Below, in pieces: positions 36,801-48,800 of a stretch of 64,000 nucleotides of DNA (within the stretch, counting starts at the first letter, position 1; every line of letters starts with the position of its first letter). Under the pieces are notes generated by a model. The model was given only the letters and a program-made list of their open reading frames with translations. It searched no databases and was not told the origin of the DNA. The position numbers were made by a program, and so were the translations under genes. The DNA comes from Chiridota heheva (lineage: Eukaryota > Echinodermata > Holothuroidea > Apodida > Chiridotidae), in assembly GCA_020152595.1 (NCBI GenBank), contig JAIGNY010004464.1:84501-148500 (forward strand), in the 5' to 3' direction.

Positions 36801-39800
36801 CCACCTCCCGTCCGGGGGCGCGGCCGCCGCCCACTCTCAGCGGGCACCTCTTGAAGGGCCCCTCACTGAGCAGGCGTGACGCTAACACGTACTCCAGTGG
36901 TGCCTAACACTGTGTCGGAGCCTCCCGTCTCCCCGTTAGGGTCTCCCGAAGAGCGAGGCAGACCCCGGAGGAGGGACAGGGATCGGGACAGTGCACACAA
37001 GGAGAGGCAGAGTCGACGTCACAGGTCCTCTTCCTCTTCCTCTTCCTCATCCTCCCCTGAGCATAGGAGGAGACACAGGAAGCGGCAGAAAAGTCGGGGC
37101 CACCCCTTCGAGGATCCCGCTTTTCAGGACACACTCAAGAAAACACTTGAGACTTTGGTGTCGCAGGCTCTGGAGCGGCGACTATCGTCTCCTGCTCCTC
37201 ACCCCCCGGCAGCTGCCACTGCTGCGGCTTGGCACCCCCCCTGACCCTGAGGTCTTGGAGGAGGATGCCCTCGATATCTACCCCTCGGGAGAGGAAGTCG
37301 ATTTTCTGGACGTCTCGGATACTGCGCGGGAGAATCCCCCGGTACGGGGGACTCCTCCCGCCACCCCGGTTCCAGTCGTCCCCAGTGCCGATCTTACGAT
37401 GCCGTTTGCACCGGATATGGCTTCCGTATCCTACCGGATATCGGACGAGGTCCTCTTTCCGCCACCCCCGGTGGACCCCTTTTACAAGGGGGAGCGGGTT
37501 GCCCAGCTCTTGGATTTCCTGGCACGGGAAATCAAACTGGAGGTCATAGAGGATCCCCTAGTCGAGGCGGGCCCGCAGTCTCAACGTAGACTGCTAAGCT
37601 CAGCCCCAAGGGATGCTACGCCACTGGCTAAGAATTTCCCCATTGATGCCTCCCTGATTTACAGGATTAGACATTGGGCTAGGGTCCTGGATAGGGACTG
37701 GGCGGCCTTCAACCGGGGCGTTGATCGGGCCACACAGGTCCGGCCTACGGATTTTGGGAGGTCATCGCCTCCCGGAATCCCGGAGGCAGTGTGGCAACTC
37801 CTCCGCCAACCGGCAAGCGGCACCGCAGCTGTGTCTGGCTTGGACAAGGCTCCAAAATTTCTGGATCCTGCGGTCCAGTGGAGGGAAGCTTCCCTATTAG
37901 CTGTCGTCCGGGCCGTCCGACGGGTTATAAGTACCAGGCCCTTGCCGTATGGGTAACAGAAGGCTTAGACTCGGTCTTGCGCAGGCATCTTCCGGCCGGC
38001 GTCCTTACACGCACCCTGCCTCTGTTAACTGGACTCTCGGATTTGCTCGACGCGACAGTTGACCAACTTGCCCGAGCCTCCACTAAGACGGTCCGGGAGA
38101 GATGCGAGAATATTCTCCCTCTCCTTGGACTCTCGGCCGTCACTCAGGCGGACCTTCGGCGTTGCCAGCTGAGGGTCCGGACCTATTTGCTGGTCACTTC
38201 CGAGATGTTCTGTCGCGCCAAGCTGGCCGCCAGGACGATCTTCGGAAGACTCAGAAGCTGTTAGCGAAGACGAAGCCTTTCTCTTCTCTTCCCGCTCGCC
38301 GCCACCCTTCAACCCCGTTCAGCGGGGCGGGTGCAGCTAGCCGGGCGACGTTCCGACGTCGCAGTGCCACTGTCACGGCGCCCTCTTCAGCTCCTCCTCT
38401 CGTCAGAGTCCACGTGTACCAGCAGAGGGGCAGGGGCGGGACCAGTCGACGCTCCTTCCCGCTGCACGCAGAGCGGGTACCTCTTCCCGAGGGAAGGGGA
38501 AGGCCAGGGCCGGCGTTTTTGACCCACCCCGACTCCCCGTTGAATGGGGCTTCAGTCGGGGGGCGTCTACAGGAATTTTCAGAGGCCTGGGAGAGTATCA
38601 CCACCGACAAGTGGGTGCTCCGAACCATTTGGCAGGGTTGCCGTCTAGAGTTCACGTCTCCCCCGCCTCAGGGAGGGGTCTTTCGACCCACTCCCACGCC
38701 TCGTCTGGGCGACCACACCAAGTTGTTGAGGTCAGAAATCGGGGAGTTGCTGGCGAAGAACGCCATCACCTTTATCCCGAACCCTCCCAGGAACCTCGTA
38801 ATGTCCACGTTTTTCCTGGCCCCCAAGAAGGGGAACAAGTGGCGCCTGATAATCAATCTCAGGCCACTCAACAGGTTCATTCGACCGTTGAAGTTAAAGA
38901 TAGAGACTCTTCGCTCCATCCTCCCTCAGTTGACGAGGGGCCTGTGGGCCACCTCCGTCGACCTCGCGGACGCATATCTCCATGTGCCGATGTTCGAGGA
39001 ACACAGGCGTTTTCTGGCGTTCCAATTCAAGGGAATGACGTACACGTTCAGGGCGTTGCCCTTCGGCTTTCGACTGCCCCAGGGTCTTCACCCGGATTAC
39101 GACGGGGTTCTAGCGGCCTTCTTACGAAGGCAAGGCATCCGATCTTTATGTACCTCGACGACTGGCTGATCGTTGCGATGAGACGCAGCCACCGTCGCGA
39201 GACACACGAGCGTGGTCATACGGGTGGCACAGGACTTAGGTGGGTGATCAACCTCGCAAGTCCAACCTTGTTCCGTCTCAGACTCCCACTTTTCTGGGGG
39301 CGTCCTGGATTTTCCTCGCGGTCGATTCGGCCGACGGCGGAACGGATCCTTGCCGTGAGGGCGGGAGTCGGCGCCCTTCTCGTTACCGGCCTTGCCGGCG
39401 AGAGCCTGGCTGGTATTCTTGGGGTACCTAGCCAGCCTCGTAGATGTGGTCCCCATGTGCAGGTTTTACATGCGGGATCTACAATTTCATCTACTGAGTC
39501 ATTTCGCACCATCCAGGAGAGACCTCAGCGTCCTCGTTCCCTGTACATGGGCGGTGGTCCCCACATTTGGTGGTGGTGCGCCCACTCACCTGTCACAGGG
39601 AGCGATTTTTCCGCCCGTCAGACCCTCGATGTCGGTGGTGACCGCGCGTCTTTGACGGGTGGGGAGCGATTTAGCGTGGTCCCAGGTCGCGGGATTTTGA
39701 CGGGCGCCTGGTGCGATCGGCACATCAATCTGTTGGAACTAGAGGCGGATACGCCGGGCTCTTGTTCACTTCCTACCTCAGGTCCAGAACAAGACTGTTC

Positions 39801-42800
39801 TCATACGCACGGACAACACCACGGTAGTGGCGTTTATCAACAGACAGGGAGGCACGAGATCCAGGAGCCTCTGCATCTTAGCCAAGTCCCTTCTGTCTTG
39901 GTGCATGTTGAACAAGGTCACGCTCCAGGCGGTCCACCTACCAGGCACGGAGAACACGATTGCGGATCTGTTGTCCCGCCTCCGGGAGCCCCACAGAGTG
40001 GGCTCTTCTCCGCGGGTGGCCGGGCGATCTGGTTAACCTTCGGTCTCCCGGACGTGGATCTGTTCGCGTCTGTGGACAACCACAAGCTACCAATTTTTGT
40101 GCTCTCACACCCGACTCGAGAGTCTGGGCGGTAGACGCGTTCACGATCAAGTGGACCCACTTCGTGGGCTACGCCTTCCGCCGTTCGCTCGTGCGAGAGT
40201 ACTGAACAAGGTGGTGTCCGATCAGTGTTCCATGTTTCTTCTGGTGGCTCCCAATTGGCCGCCAACTGTGGTTCCCTCAGCTGCTCCATCTTGTCGCAGG
40301 TTTCCCGTCATTTAACTTCCGGTCACGGACGAAGTTAGTCTCCATACCGGGTTCCGCGAACTGCACCACAATCCAAGAGCGCTCCATTTGACTGTGTGGC
40401 TCTATCCGTGAATCCCTTGTGTCGCAAGGTCTTTCGAGGCGGCTGCCCAAGTGGCGCGCCTGTAGCCGGAGATCTTCCACTTTGGTCATGTATGCCTCCA
40501 GACTCGGAATGTTCCGAGACTGGTGCCGGATAGATCGGTTTCTCCGCATACGGCGCCTCTTGGTGACGAGCGGACTTTTGTTGGTCCAGTTTAATCTGAA
40601 TAAGTCCATTAATACGGTCAAGGGGTTCAGAACGGCCATAGCGGCTATCCACGGGGCTTCCTAGACGGCTCGACTGTCACCCGACGCGCAGCCTCTGGAA
40701 CGGTTGATTAAGGGTATGTTCTTGCAACGGCCTTCAGTTCGAACCTTGCTCCCCCTTGGGATATGCAGGTGGTCCTCGAGACTTTGCACGGGCTCCGTTT
40801 GAGCCTCTGCCGGATTGTCCTCTCAAGGAACTGACGATAAAAACTGTGTTTTTACTCTCCGCAGCCTCGGCTAGGCGGAGGGGCGCTCTTCACGCTTTCC
40901 CTCAAAGAGGGTCATATTCGCTTTGAATCGGGGGCGTTCGTCTCGTGCCCGACCCGGCCTTCTTAGCAAAGAATCAGACGGTCGAGTTTTTACCAGAACC
41001 TATTTTCCTTCCGTCGCTCGCTCGTTTTCTGACACGACAGAGGCAAGGTCTGGTGTCCTGTTCGGTGTCTCAAACACTATATCAAGCGTCACGCAACCTT
41101 TTCGGAAGGACGCGTTACGCTCTTTTCGTGTCCTTCCAACAGCCGCATCGCGCTGTCTCGCGTGATACGATTTCACGCTGGATTGTTCAGGCGATCACGT
41201 ATAATAGGTCCGCGTTGTTCGCGAACGTTGGTTCACGGGCACCAGGTACGAGGCATAGCTGCGTCAATTGCCCTTTTTGGTGGGGTTCCCCTTCACGAGA
41301 TCCTTCGTGCTGCCGTGTGGAAAACGCCAGCCACGTCGTCTCAGCTTATCTGGTGGATATTCCGGACTTTCAGGGCGGAGTTGCACGGCCGTACTTTTTT
41401 GGAAGACGACCACCCCCTTCTTAAGGTGGGTGTTCTTTTCTTATTCCCATTCTTTTGAAGTTGTTTACGTTATTTGTCTTAACGTTTTCTCGTTCCTTCA
41501 TTTTCACTAACGTATAATTTCGGCCTTTGTTCGGGCTCTGGTTATTTCGTTTGTTAACTCTAACGAAACTTTGCCGTTGTTGTGGCGATTCTTCTTTCGT
41601 TCTTTTCCGATGGAATTTTTGCCGCTTTTTGGCGCATTTCGTTTACGTTTTACTAACGCGGTTCGGTTGTTTTCTGCTTAGTTTACCTTTACAGACGGTT
41701 TGTTCACTTCATGCTTTCTGACCCGCTCCGGCCCTCTGACGAACTTGGTGAGTTTTCGTCATGCCGTTTTGAGCGGACTTTACAGTTTGTTTCTGTTCAC
41801 TGTCGGGTTGCGTTTGCGTGTTTTTCACGTATGTGTCACCATTGTTCTGTTGACGTTTTGCCTCAGTTATTTTCCGCAGGGTGTTTTATGTTTCCTTGCC
41901 ATAACTTGTAGTGGGTTGCTATTTCTAATAGTTCCTATTCGGAGGTCTTTCGTCCTTACGGGGAGAAGGAATTTAGTCCCTTATGGGGGTTTTCGACTAA
42001 GTGCGAGTGCAGTACCAGCCTTAAAAAAAAATAAAAAAATGTGTGCTTCGGTCTGAACTCCCTTCCTTCCTTTCCTCGGTTGCAATCTGATTGCATAATT
42101 ATAGCATGGAAGGTAAGGTATAACTTGAAGTAAATTTAACCCGCTAAGCGTAGCGGGGATATTTACGAGAGTTATACTCACCTTTCATGCATCCCGCCCG
42201 CCTCCCCTCTCGTTCAGGCCTCGGTGGAATGTTAAGTGAGGTGGTACAGAGGTATTATGGAGGTCAGGGCTTGGCTGGCTACTGCGTCTTTTAGGGTCGG
42301 TTAGAAGTGCGTTAGAATCAGGTCGTGTGACCAGATTGCATAATTATAGCATGGAAGGTAAGTATAACTCTTGTAAATATCCCCGCTACGCTTAGCGGGG
42401 TAAATTTATAGCATAGAAGGTAAGTATAATTTGAAGTAAATTCACCCTGCTTGGTTAGCGGAGGTATTTACAAGAATTACACTTACCTTCTATGCATCCC
42501 TCCTCCACTGTGGTTTAGGCCTCGGTGGTAGTTTAGTGAATATGTGTCGAATGCAGGAGCCACAGAGAGGGGTGCTATAGCGGTAGCTTTTTATGTTGGT
42601 TGTATAGTGCGGTGAATCTGGTCTTTGAGACCAGATTGTGTATATTTATAGCATAGAAGGTAAGTATAATTCTCATAAATATCCTTGTTAATCAAGCATG
42701 GTGAATTTGACTCAAAATGCAATTTTCTCTGATTGGACATAATTTTCTGTTGAGGTGTAACTTTTTTTGCCTTTTCTGCGACAAAATGTATGATTTTCAG

Positions 42801-45800
42801 GAAAGAATTAGATTAAACATTGGCATATCTTACCATGCATCACCTGTTTCTTCTTTTCAAGGTTGAAGTTGAGGCAGTTCCTGTCGGAAGCAAGCAGGAA
42901 CCTGATTACACCGCTAGTTTTAAAACTGATGCAGCAAGCTCAACGGAGAAAGACCTAACGTTTGGTGGATTATCAGCTCCCAAAATGAGCACCCCTTACC
43001 AGCCGACCTTGAGACGTGAATCAACCTTGTATACATCAATTACCATGATGAAGGAATATGAGAGTTACTCCTTTGAGGAGCTGAGGCTTGCATCCATGCC
43101 CATATCCAGGTCATTACTTTTTCTCTTCCTATTCTTTGGAACAAGTAAGAACTATATTGCTTAGCAGCTGGAGAGGGGTGGGAGTGTGGTTCCCTTCCCC
43201 TATTTATGACTGCCTCCGACACACCCAATTTTATCATAAAATAATTGAAATTACCCTATACACATGGATTGCTTTTCTCACAGTTTGCTCTCAAGATTTC
43301 AGCTAGCTATGAGCTTGACCTTTGGTAGAATATCCGCTTTTTTGTGAGGTGATCCAGGTTCATTCCTGGATCAGAGAAAAACCCTGAAAATGGAATAGAA
43401 CCTTACATCTCTTTGCTGGGCATTGAAGTTTTACGGGATACAGAACAGGCTCTCAATGCTACATGGAAGTAGAAAAAGGCTCTCAATGCTACATGGAAGT
43501 AGAAAAAAGGCTCTCAATGCTACATGGAAGTAGAAAAAGGTTCTCAATGCTACATGGAAGTAGAAAAAGGCTCTCAATGCTACATGGAAGTAGAAAAAAG
43601 GCTCTCAATGCTACATGGAAGTAGAAAAAGGTTCTCAATGCTACATGGAAGTAGAAAAAGGTTCTCAATGCTACATGGAAGTATAAAAAGGCTCTCAATG
43701 CTACATGGAAGTAGTAAAAAGGCTCTCAATGCTATATGGAAGTAGGAAAAAGGCTCTCAATGCTACATGGAAGTATAAAAAGGTTCTCAATGCTACATGG
43801 AAGTATAAAAAGGCTCTCAATGCTACATGGAAGTAGTAAAAAGGCTCTCAATGCTATATGGAAGTAGGAAAAAGGCTCTCAATGCTACATGGAAGTAGAA
43901 AAAGGCTCTCAATGCTACATGGAAGTAGAAAAAGGCTCTCAATGCTACATGCAAGTAGAAAAAAGGCTCTCAATGCTACATGGAAGTAGAAAAAAAGCTC
44001 TCAATGCTACATGGAAGTAGAAAAAGGCTCTCAATGCTACATGGAAGTAGAAAAAGGCTCTCAGTGCTACATGGAAGTAGAAAAAAAGCTCTCAATGCTA
44101 CATGGAAGTAGTAAAAAGGCTCTCAATGCTACATAGAAGTAGTAAAAAGGCTCTCAATGCTACATGGAAGTAGAAAAAGGTTCTCAATGCTACATGGAAG
44201 TAGAAAAAGGCTCTCAATGCTACATGAAAGTAGAAATAAGGCTGTCAATGCTACATGGAAGTAGAAAAAGGTTTTCAATGCTACATGGAAGTAGAAAAAA
44301 GGCTCTCAATGCTACATGGAAGTAGAAAAAGGTTCTCAATGCTACATGGAAGTAGAAAAAGGCTCTCAATGCTACATGAAAGTAGAAATAAGGCTGTCAA
44401 TGCTACATGGAAGTAGAAAAAGGTTTTCAATGCTACATGGAAGTAGAAAAAGGTTTTCAATGCTACATGGAAGTAGGAAAAGGCTCTCAATGCTACATGG
44501 AAGTAGAAAAAAGGCTCTCAATGCTACATGGAAGTAGAAAAAAGGCTCTCAATGCTACATGGAAGTAGTAAAAAGGCTCTCAATGCTACATGGAAGTAGG
44601 AAAAAGGCTCTCAATGCTACATGGAAGTAGGAAAAAGGCTCTCAATGCTACATGGAAGTAGAAAAAGGCTCTCAATGCTACATGGAAGTAAGAAAAAGGT
44701 TCTCAATGCAACATGGAAGTAGAAAAAGGCTCTCAATGCTACATGCAAGTAGAAAAAGGCTCTCAATGCTACATGCAAGTAGAAAAAAGGCTCTCAATGC
44801 TACATGGAAGTAGAAAAAGGTTCTCAATGCTACATGCAAGTAGAAAAAAGGCTCTCAATGCTACATGCAAGTAGGAAAAAGGCTCTCAATGCTACATGGA
44901 AGTATAAAAAGGTTCTCAATGCTACATGCTAGTAAAAAAAAGGCTTTCAATGCTACAAGGAAGTGGAAAAAGGCTCTCAATGCTACATGGAAGTAGAAGA
45001 AAGGAGAAATTTTTTTTTCTCACCATGCTGCTTTTTAGCATTACATAGTAAATTATACCATTCGTTATAGGTAACACAAGCAAAACCTTTGCAACAAAAA
45101 GACAATAATTTGTTCTCATTTTATGCAATTATCATAAACATGCATGTAAAACAAAACTTGGTAGAATTTTTTGATGAATTTTATAACTAAAGATTTTAAA
45201 TGAATCTGAAAATAAGTATGTGTTAGTCATTCATATTCCTCTGCATAGGAAATAATATCTATTGTGGTTTTGAAAAGTGCTTTATCTTAGACTTGAACTT
45301 ACTGGTTAATATTCATGTTCATGTCTTGACAGGCCAAATGAGACCATGTTAGTAAGAGACAATCAAGATGGCAGCTTTATAGCCAACTGGACCCCAAGTG
45401 CTGTTGGTTTCTACTCTGTTAGAGTCAAAGTAGATGGTCATATGCTAGGTAAGTCAAAAAGAATACATATTTATCTCTTCAGACATATTTTTTGTCAATG
45501 ATCTTTTATCTCTATGTGCATATTGCTGGGGGTGGGGAATCCAAAGTACTCTTGTTCAGAAACTGGTGGAATTTTGTACTTTGCCCTCAGTCTACCATTC
45601 TTCACCCATCAGAACCAAACAAGCAAGTCTTTCTGTTGGAACAATGTAATACGATACTGAAGACAAGATATTTTAAGACATTTATTCCTATGTAGTAAAA
45701 CTGTAAAGCTGTTTTAAAGTTGGACTGAATGCTTTTATATGATAAAGACATATGCCCTATTATATTTTATCAGGGAACTGTCAGCTAATAGCAGCTGTTT

Positions 45801-48800
45801 GGTTTCACATCAACATATTTCGTTTTCATCTGTTTTTTTGTCAATTTTCTCTGCACAGATGATTCAACTCATATAGAAGTTGCTGATCCTCCACAAGGAA
45901 CTATTCCTCCAAGCGTTACACCAAAGAAGCAAACAGCTATGGCCAAAGTGAGTGCTTCATTTATATCAGAGTTTTGGAGAGAAAGATGAAATCCTTTCCT
46001 TTAATTCTTTTGGTTTAATTCTGATGAATTCCTGATGTCAAAACTAGAGAAAAAACACTGTAATTCTGATATTTATTTTCCATTTAAATCAATTTTGAAG
46101 TGCGAGTCCTTTTTTCGTGAGTGGTATTTCTGACAAACTGGAAAATTGATTAGCTGAAGAGTACTTAAACACCCCCTCTTCCCAAATACATTTTTGTTTA
46201 GAAGATGCTTTGCATTCCTTTTCTCTTTTCACTAATCAAAATGTGTGTAATAAACATGTAAAGTCAATATACAGACTGCAGTCTAATGGAATACATTGTT
46301 TTCAGATGAGGAAGTTTGTCATGAAGCACAGTAGTGGTCTCCGTATACGCAGCAGTCCGTCTTTGCAAAGTGAGGCGATCGGAGTAGTGGAAGTAGATGG
46401 AGTTGTGGCATTTACTGAAGAGGTACTGACATATACGCTACCTTGTTTTCTGATATTCCTTATTATCTGAAATTAGAAATACTTCTATTATTACTTTGAT
46501 TATCTCTGATGTCAGAGGCTTCCTTGTACATCACATGTCCATGATGTTATTACTTTGATTATCTCTGATGTCAGAGGCTCCCTTGTACATGACATGTCCA
46601 TGTTGTTATGTTAGAAACATCATAAATACTTCTATTATTAATTTACCTATCTCTGATGTCAGAGGCTTCCTTGTACATCACATGTCCATGTTGTTATGTT
46701 AGAAACATCATAAATACTTCTATTATTAATTTACCTATCTCTGATGTCAGAGGCTTCCTTGTACATCACATGTCCATGATGTTATTACTTAGATTATCTC
46801 TGATGTCAGAGGCTTCCTTGTACATGACATGTCCATGTTGTTATGTTAGAAACATCATAAATACTTCTATTATTAATTTACCTATCTCTGATGTCAGAGG
46901 CTTCCTTGTACATCACATGTCCATGTTGTTATGTTAGAAACATCATAAATACTTCTATTATTAATTTACCTATCTCTGATGTCAGAGGCTTCCTTGTACA
47001 TCACATGTCCATGTTGTTATGTTAGAAACATCATAAATACTTCTATTATTAATTTACCTATCTCTGATGTCAGAGGCTTCCTTGTACATCACATGTCCAT
47101 GATGTTATTACTTAGATTATCTCTGATGTCAGAGGCTTCCTTGTACATGACATGTCCATGTTGTTATGTTAGAAACATCATAAAGGATTTGTTTTTATTT
47201 TCAATAGAGGAACAAAACGATCAAGAAAATATCCAAAATTAAATTCTGTTTTAAAGAAATATTCAAGTCAAAGCTCTAACCTGAACATTTTGGTTAAACG
47301 TAATAATATCAGAACAGTGAAATCACATTGTTGGTAGTCTTTTATTATTTCATTGAAATATCGTCTGTGATTTTGTGACTTAAAATGATTGTTTGTTAGG
47401 AGAGATAGTGTAGTAAATTGCTTGTTATTTTGTGACTTATAATGATTGTGTTTGTTAGGAGAGATAGTGTAGTAAATTGCTTGTTATTTTGTGACTTAAA
47501 ATGATTGTGTTTGTTAGGAGAGATAGTGTAGTAAATTGCTTGTTATTTTGTGACTTAAAATGATTGTTTGTTAGGAGAGATAGTGTAGTAAATTGCTTGT
47601 TATTTTGTGACTTATAATGATTGTGTTTGTTAGGAGAGATAGCGTAGTGAATTGCTTGTTATTTTGTGACATAAAATGATTGTGTTTGTTAGGAGAGATA
47701 ATGTAGTGAATTGCTTGTTATTTTGTGACTTATAATGATTGTGTTTGTTAGAAGAGATAGTGTAGTGAATTGCTTGTTATTTTGTGACTTATAATGATTG
47801 TTTGTTAGGAGAGATAGTGTAGTGAATTGCTTGTTATTTTGTGACTTATAATGATTGTGTTTGTCAGGAGAGATAGCGTAGTGAATTGCTTGTTATTTTG
47901 TGACATAAAATGATTGTGTTTGTTAGGAGAGATAATGTAGTGAATTGCTTGTTATTTTGTGACTTATAATGATTGTGTTTGTTAGAAGAGATAGTGTAGT
48001 GAATTGCTTGTTATTTTGTGACTTATAATGATTGTGTTTGTCAGGAGAGATAGTGTAGTGAATTGCTAGTTATTTTGTGACTTATAATGATTGTGTTTGT
48101 TAGAAGAGATAGTGTAGTGAATTGCTTGTTATTTTGTGACTTATAATGATTGTGTTTGTTAGAAGAGATAGTGTAGTGAATTGCTTGTTATTTTGTGACT
48201 TATAATGATTGTGTTTGTCAGGAGAGATAGTGTAGTGAATTGCTAGTTATTTTGTGACTTATAATGATTGTTTGTTAGGAGAGATAGTGTAGTGAATTGC
48301 TTGTTATTTTGTGACTTATAATGATTGTGTTTGTTAGGAGAGATAGTGTGGTGAATTGCTTGTTATTTTCCATGTTAAACATGTTTGAAAAGCCATTTTT
48401 AAAATGTACAAAGTCAAATTAAGTTTCAATCACATACATTCACAATTTATAAGATGTGTACATCTGGCCTTGACCACAAGTAAATCACACACAAGGCTTC
48501 AATATCCAGTCATTTTGTTTCATTGTTTTCTCTGTAAGGTTCATAACAATGATGGTGTGTGGGTGCGCCTGACTTTGACAGCATTAAGAAGTTTTCACCA
48601 GACAATGGCCACCATAAAGAAGGGTGGTGCTTACAGTATAATCAACACATTGGAAAGACTCTTCTTGTACCCCTGGAGGTAAGATTGACTCAATAATGGT
48701 TGAATAAAGATGGACTGAGTGAAAATTATTGAACCGCTTATTCTTTACAACATATTTTATCTTCTATGTACTCTTTCCTACAACCTTGTGTGTTTACTCC

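Larger units (their letters stand above)
34401..42402 (+). mobile_element. DIRS-like retrotransposon (element 1), full length, nested in element 2
   Basis: About 8.0 kb with inverted terminal repeats, an internal complementary region next to the right end, a gag-like ORF, then reverse transcriptase, RNase H, a Dam-like methyltransferase region and a tyrosine recombinase: the DIRS order, with no integrase or LTR. The inverted repeats match over about 125 bp without a visible mismatch and the body is CpG-rich, both suggesting a recent insertion. Yet the coding region changes frame many times. No target duplication is visible, as expected for recombinase-mediated integration. It occupies intron 13 of MYCBP2 in the sense orientation. 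Confidence 0.9.

Noticed and set aside
36991-37230. Alternative frame of element 1 gag upstream of 37,230 (MHTRRGRVD start)
   Set aside because: The Arg/Ser-rich frame used in the annotation is compositionally closer to gag; this frame becomes meaningful only after about 37,229.
27019-42861. The idea that the gene ends at exon 13 and that a separate gene starts at exon 14
   Set aside because: Exon 13 (VPNLK, phase 0) and exon 14 (VEVEAVPV, phase 0) are adjacent in orthologues in the middle of a filamin-type repeat; the gap is an intron filled by DIRS elements.
43489-44537. Paired 69- and 73-residue frames on opposite strands
   Set aside because: Both lie in the 30-bp minisatellite of intron 14 and recur with each group of units.
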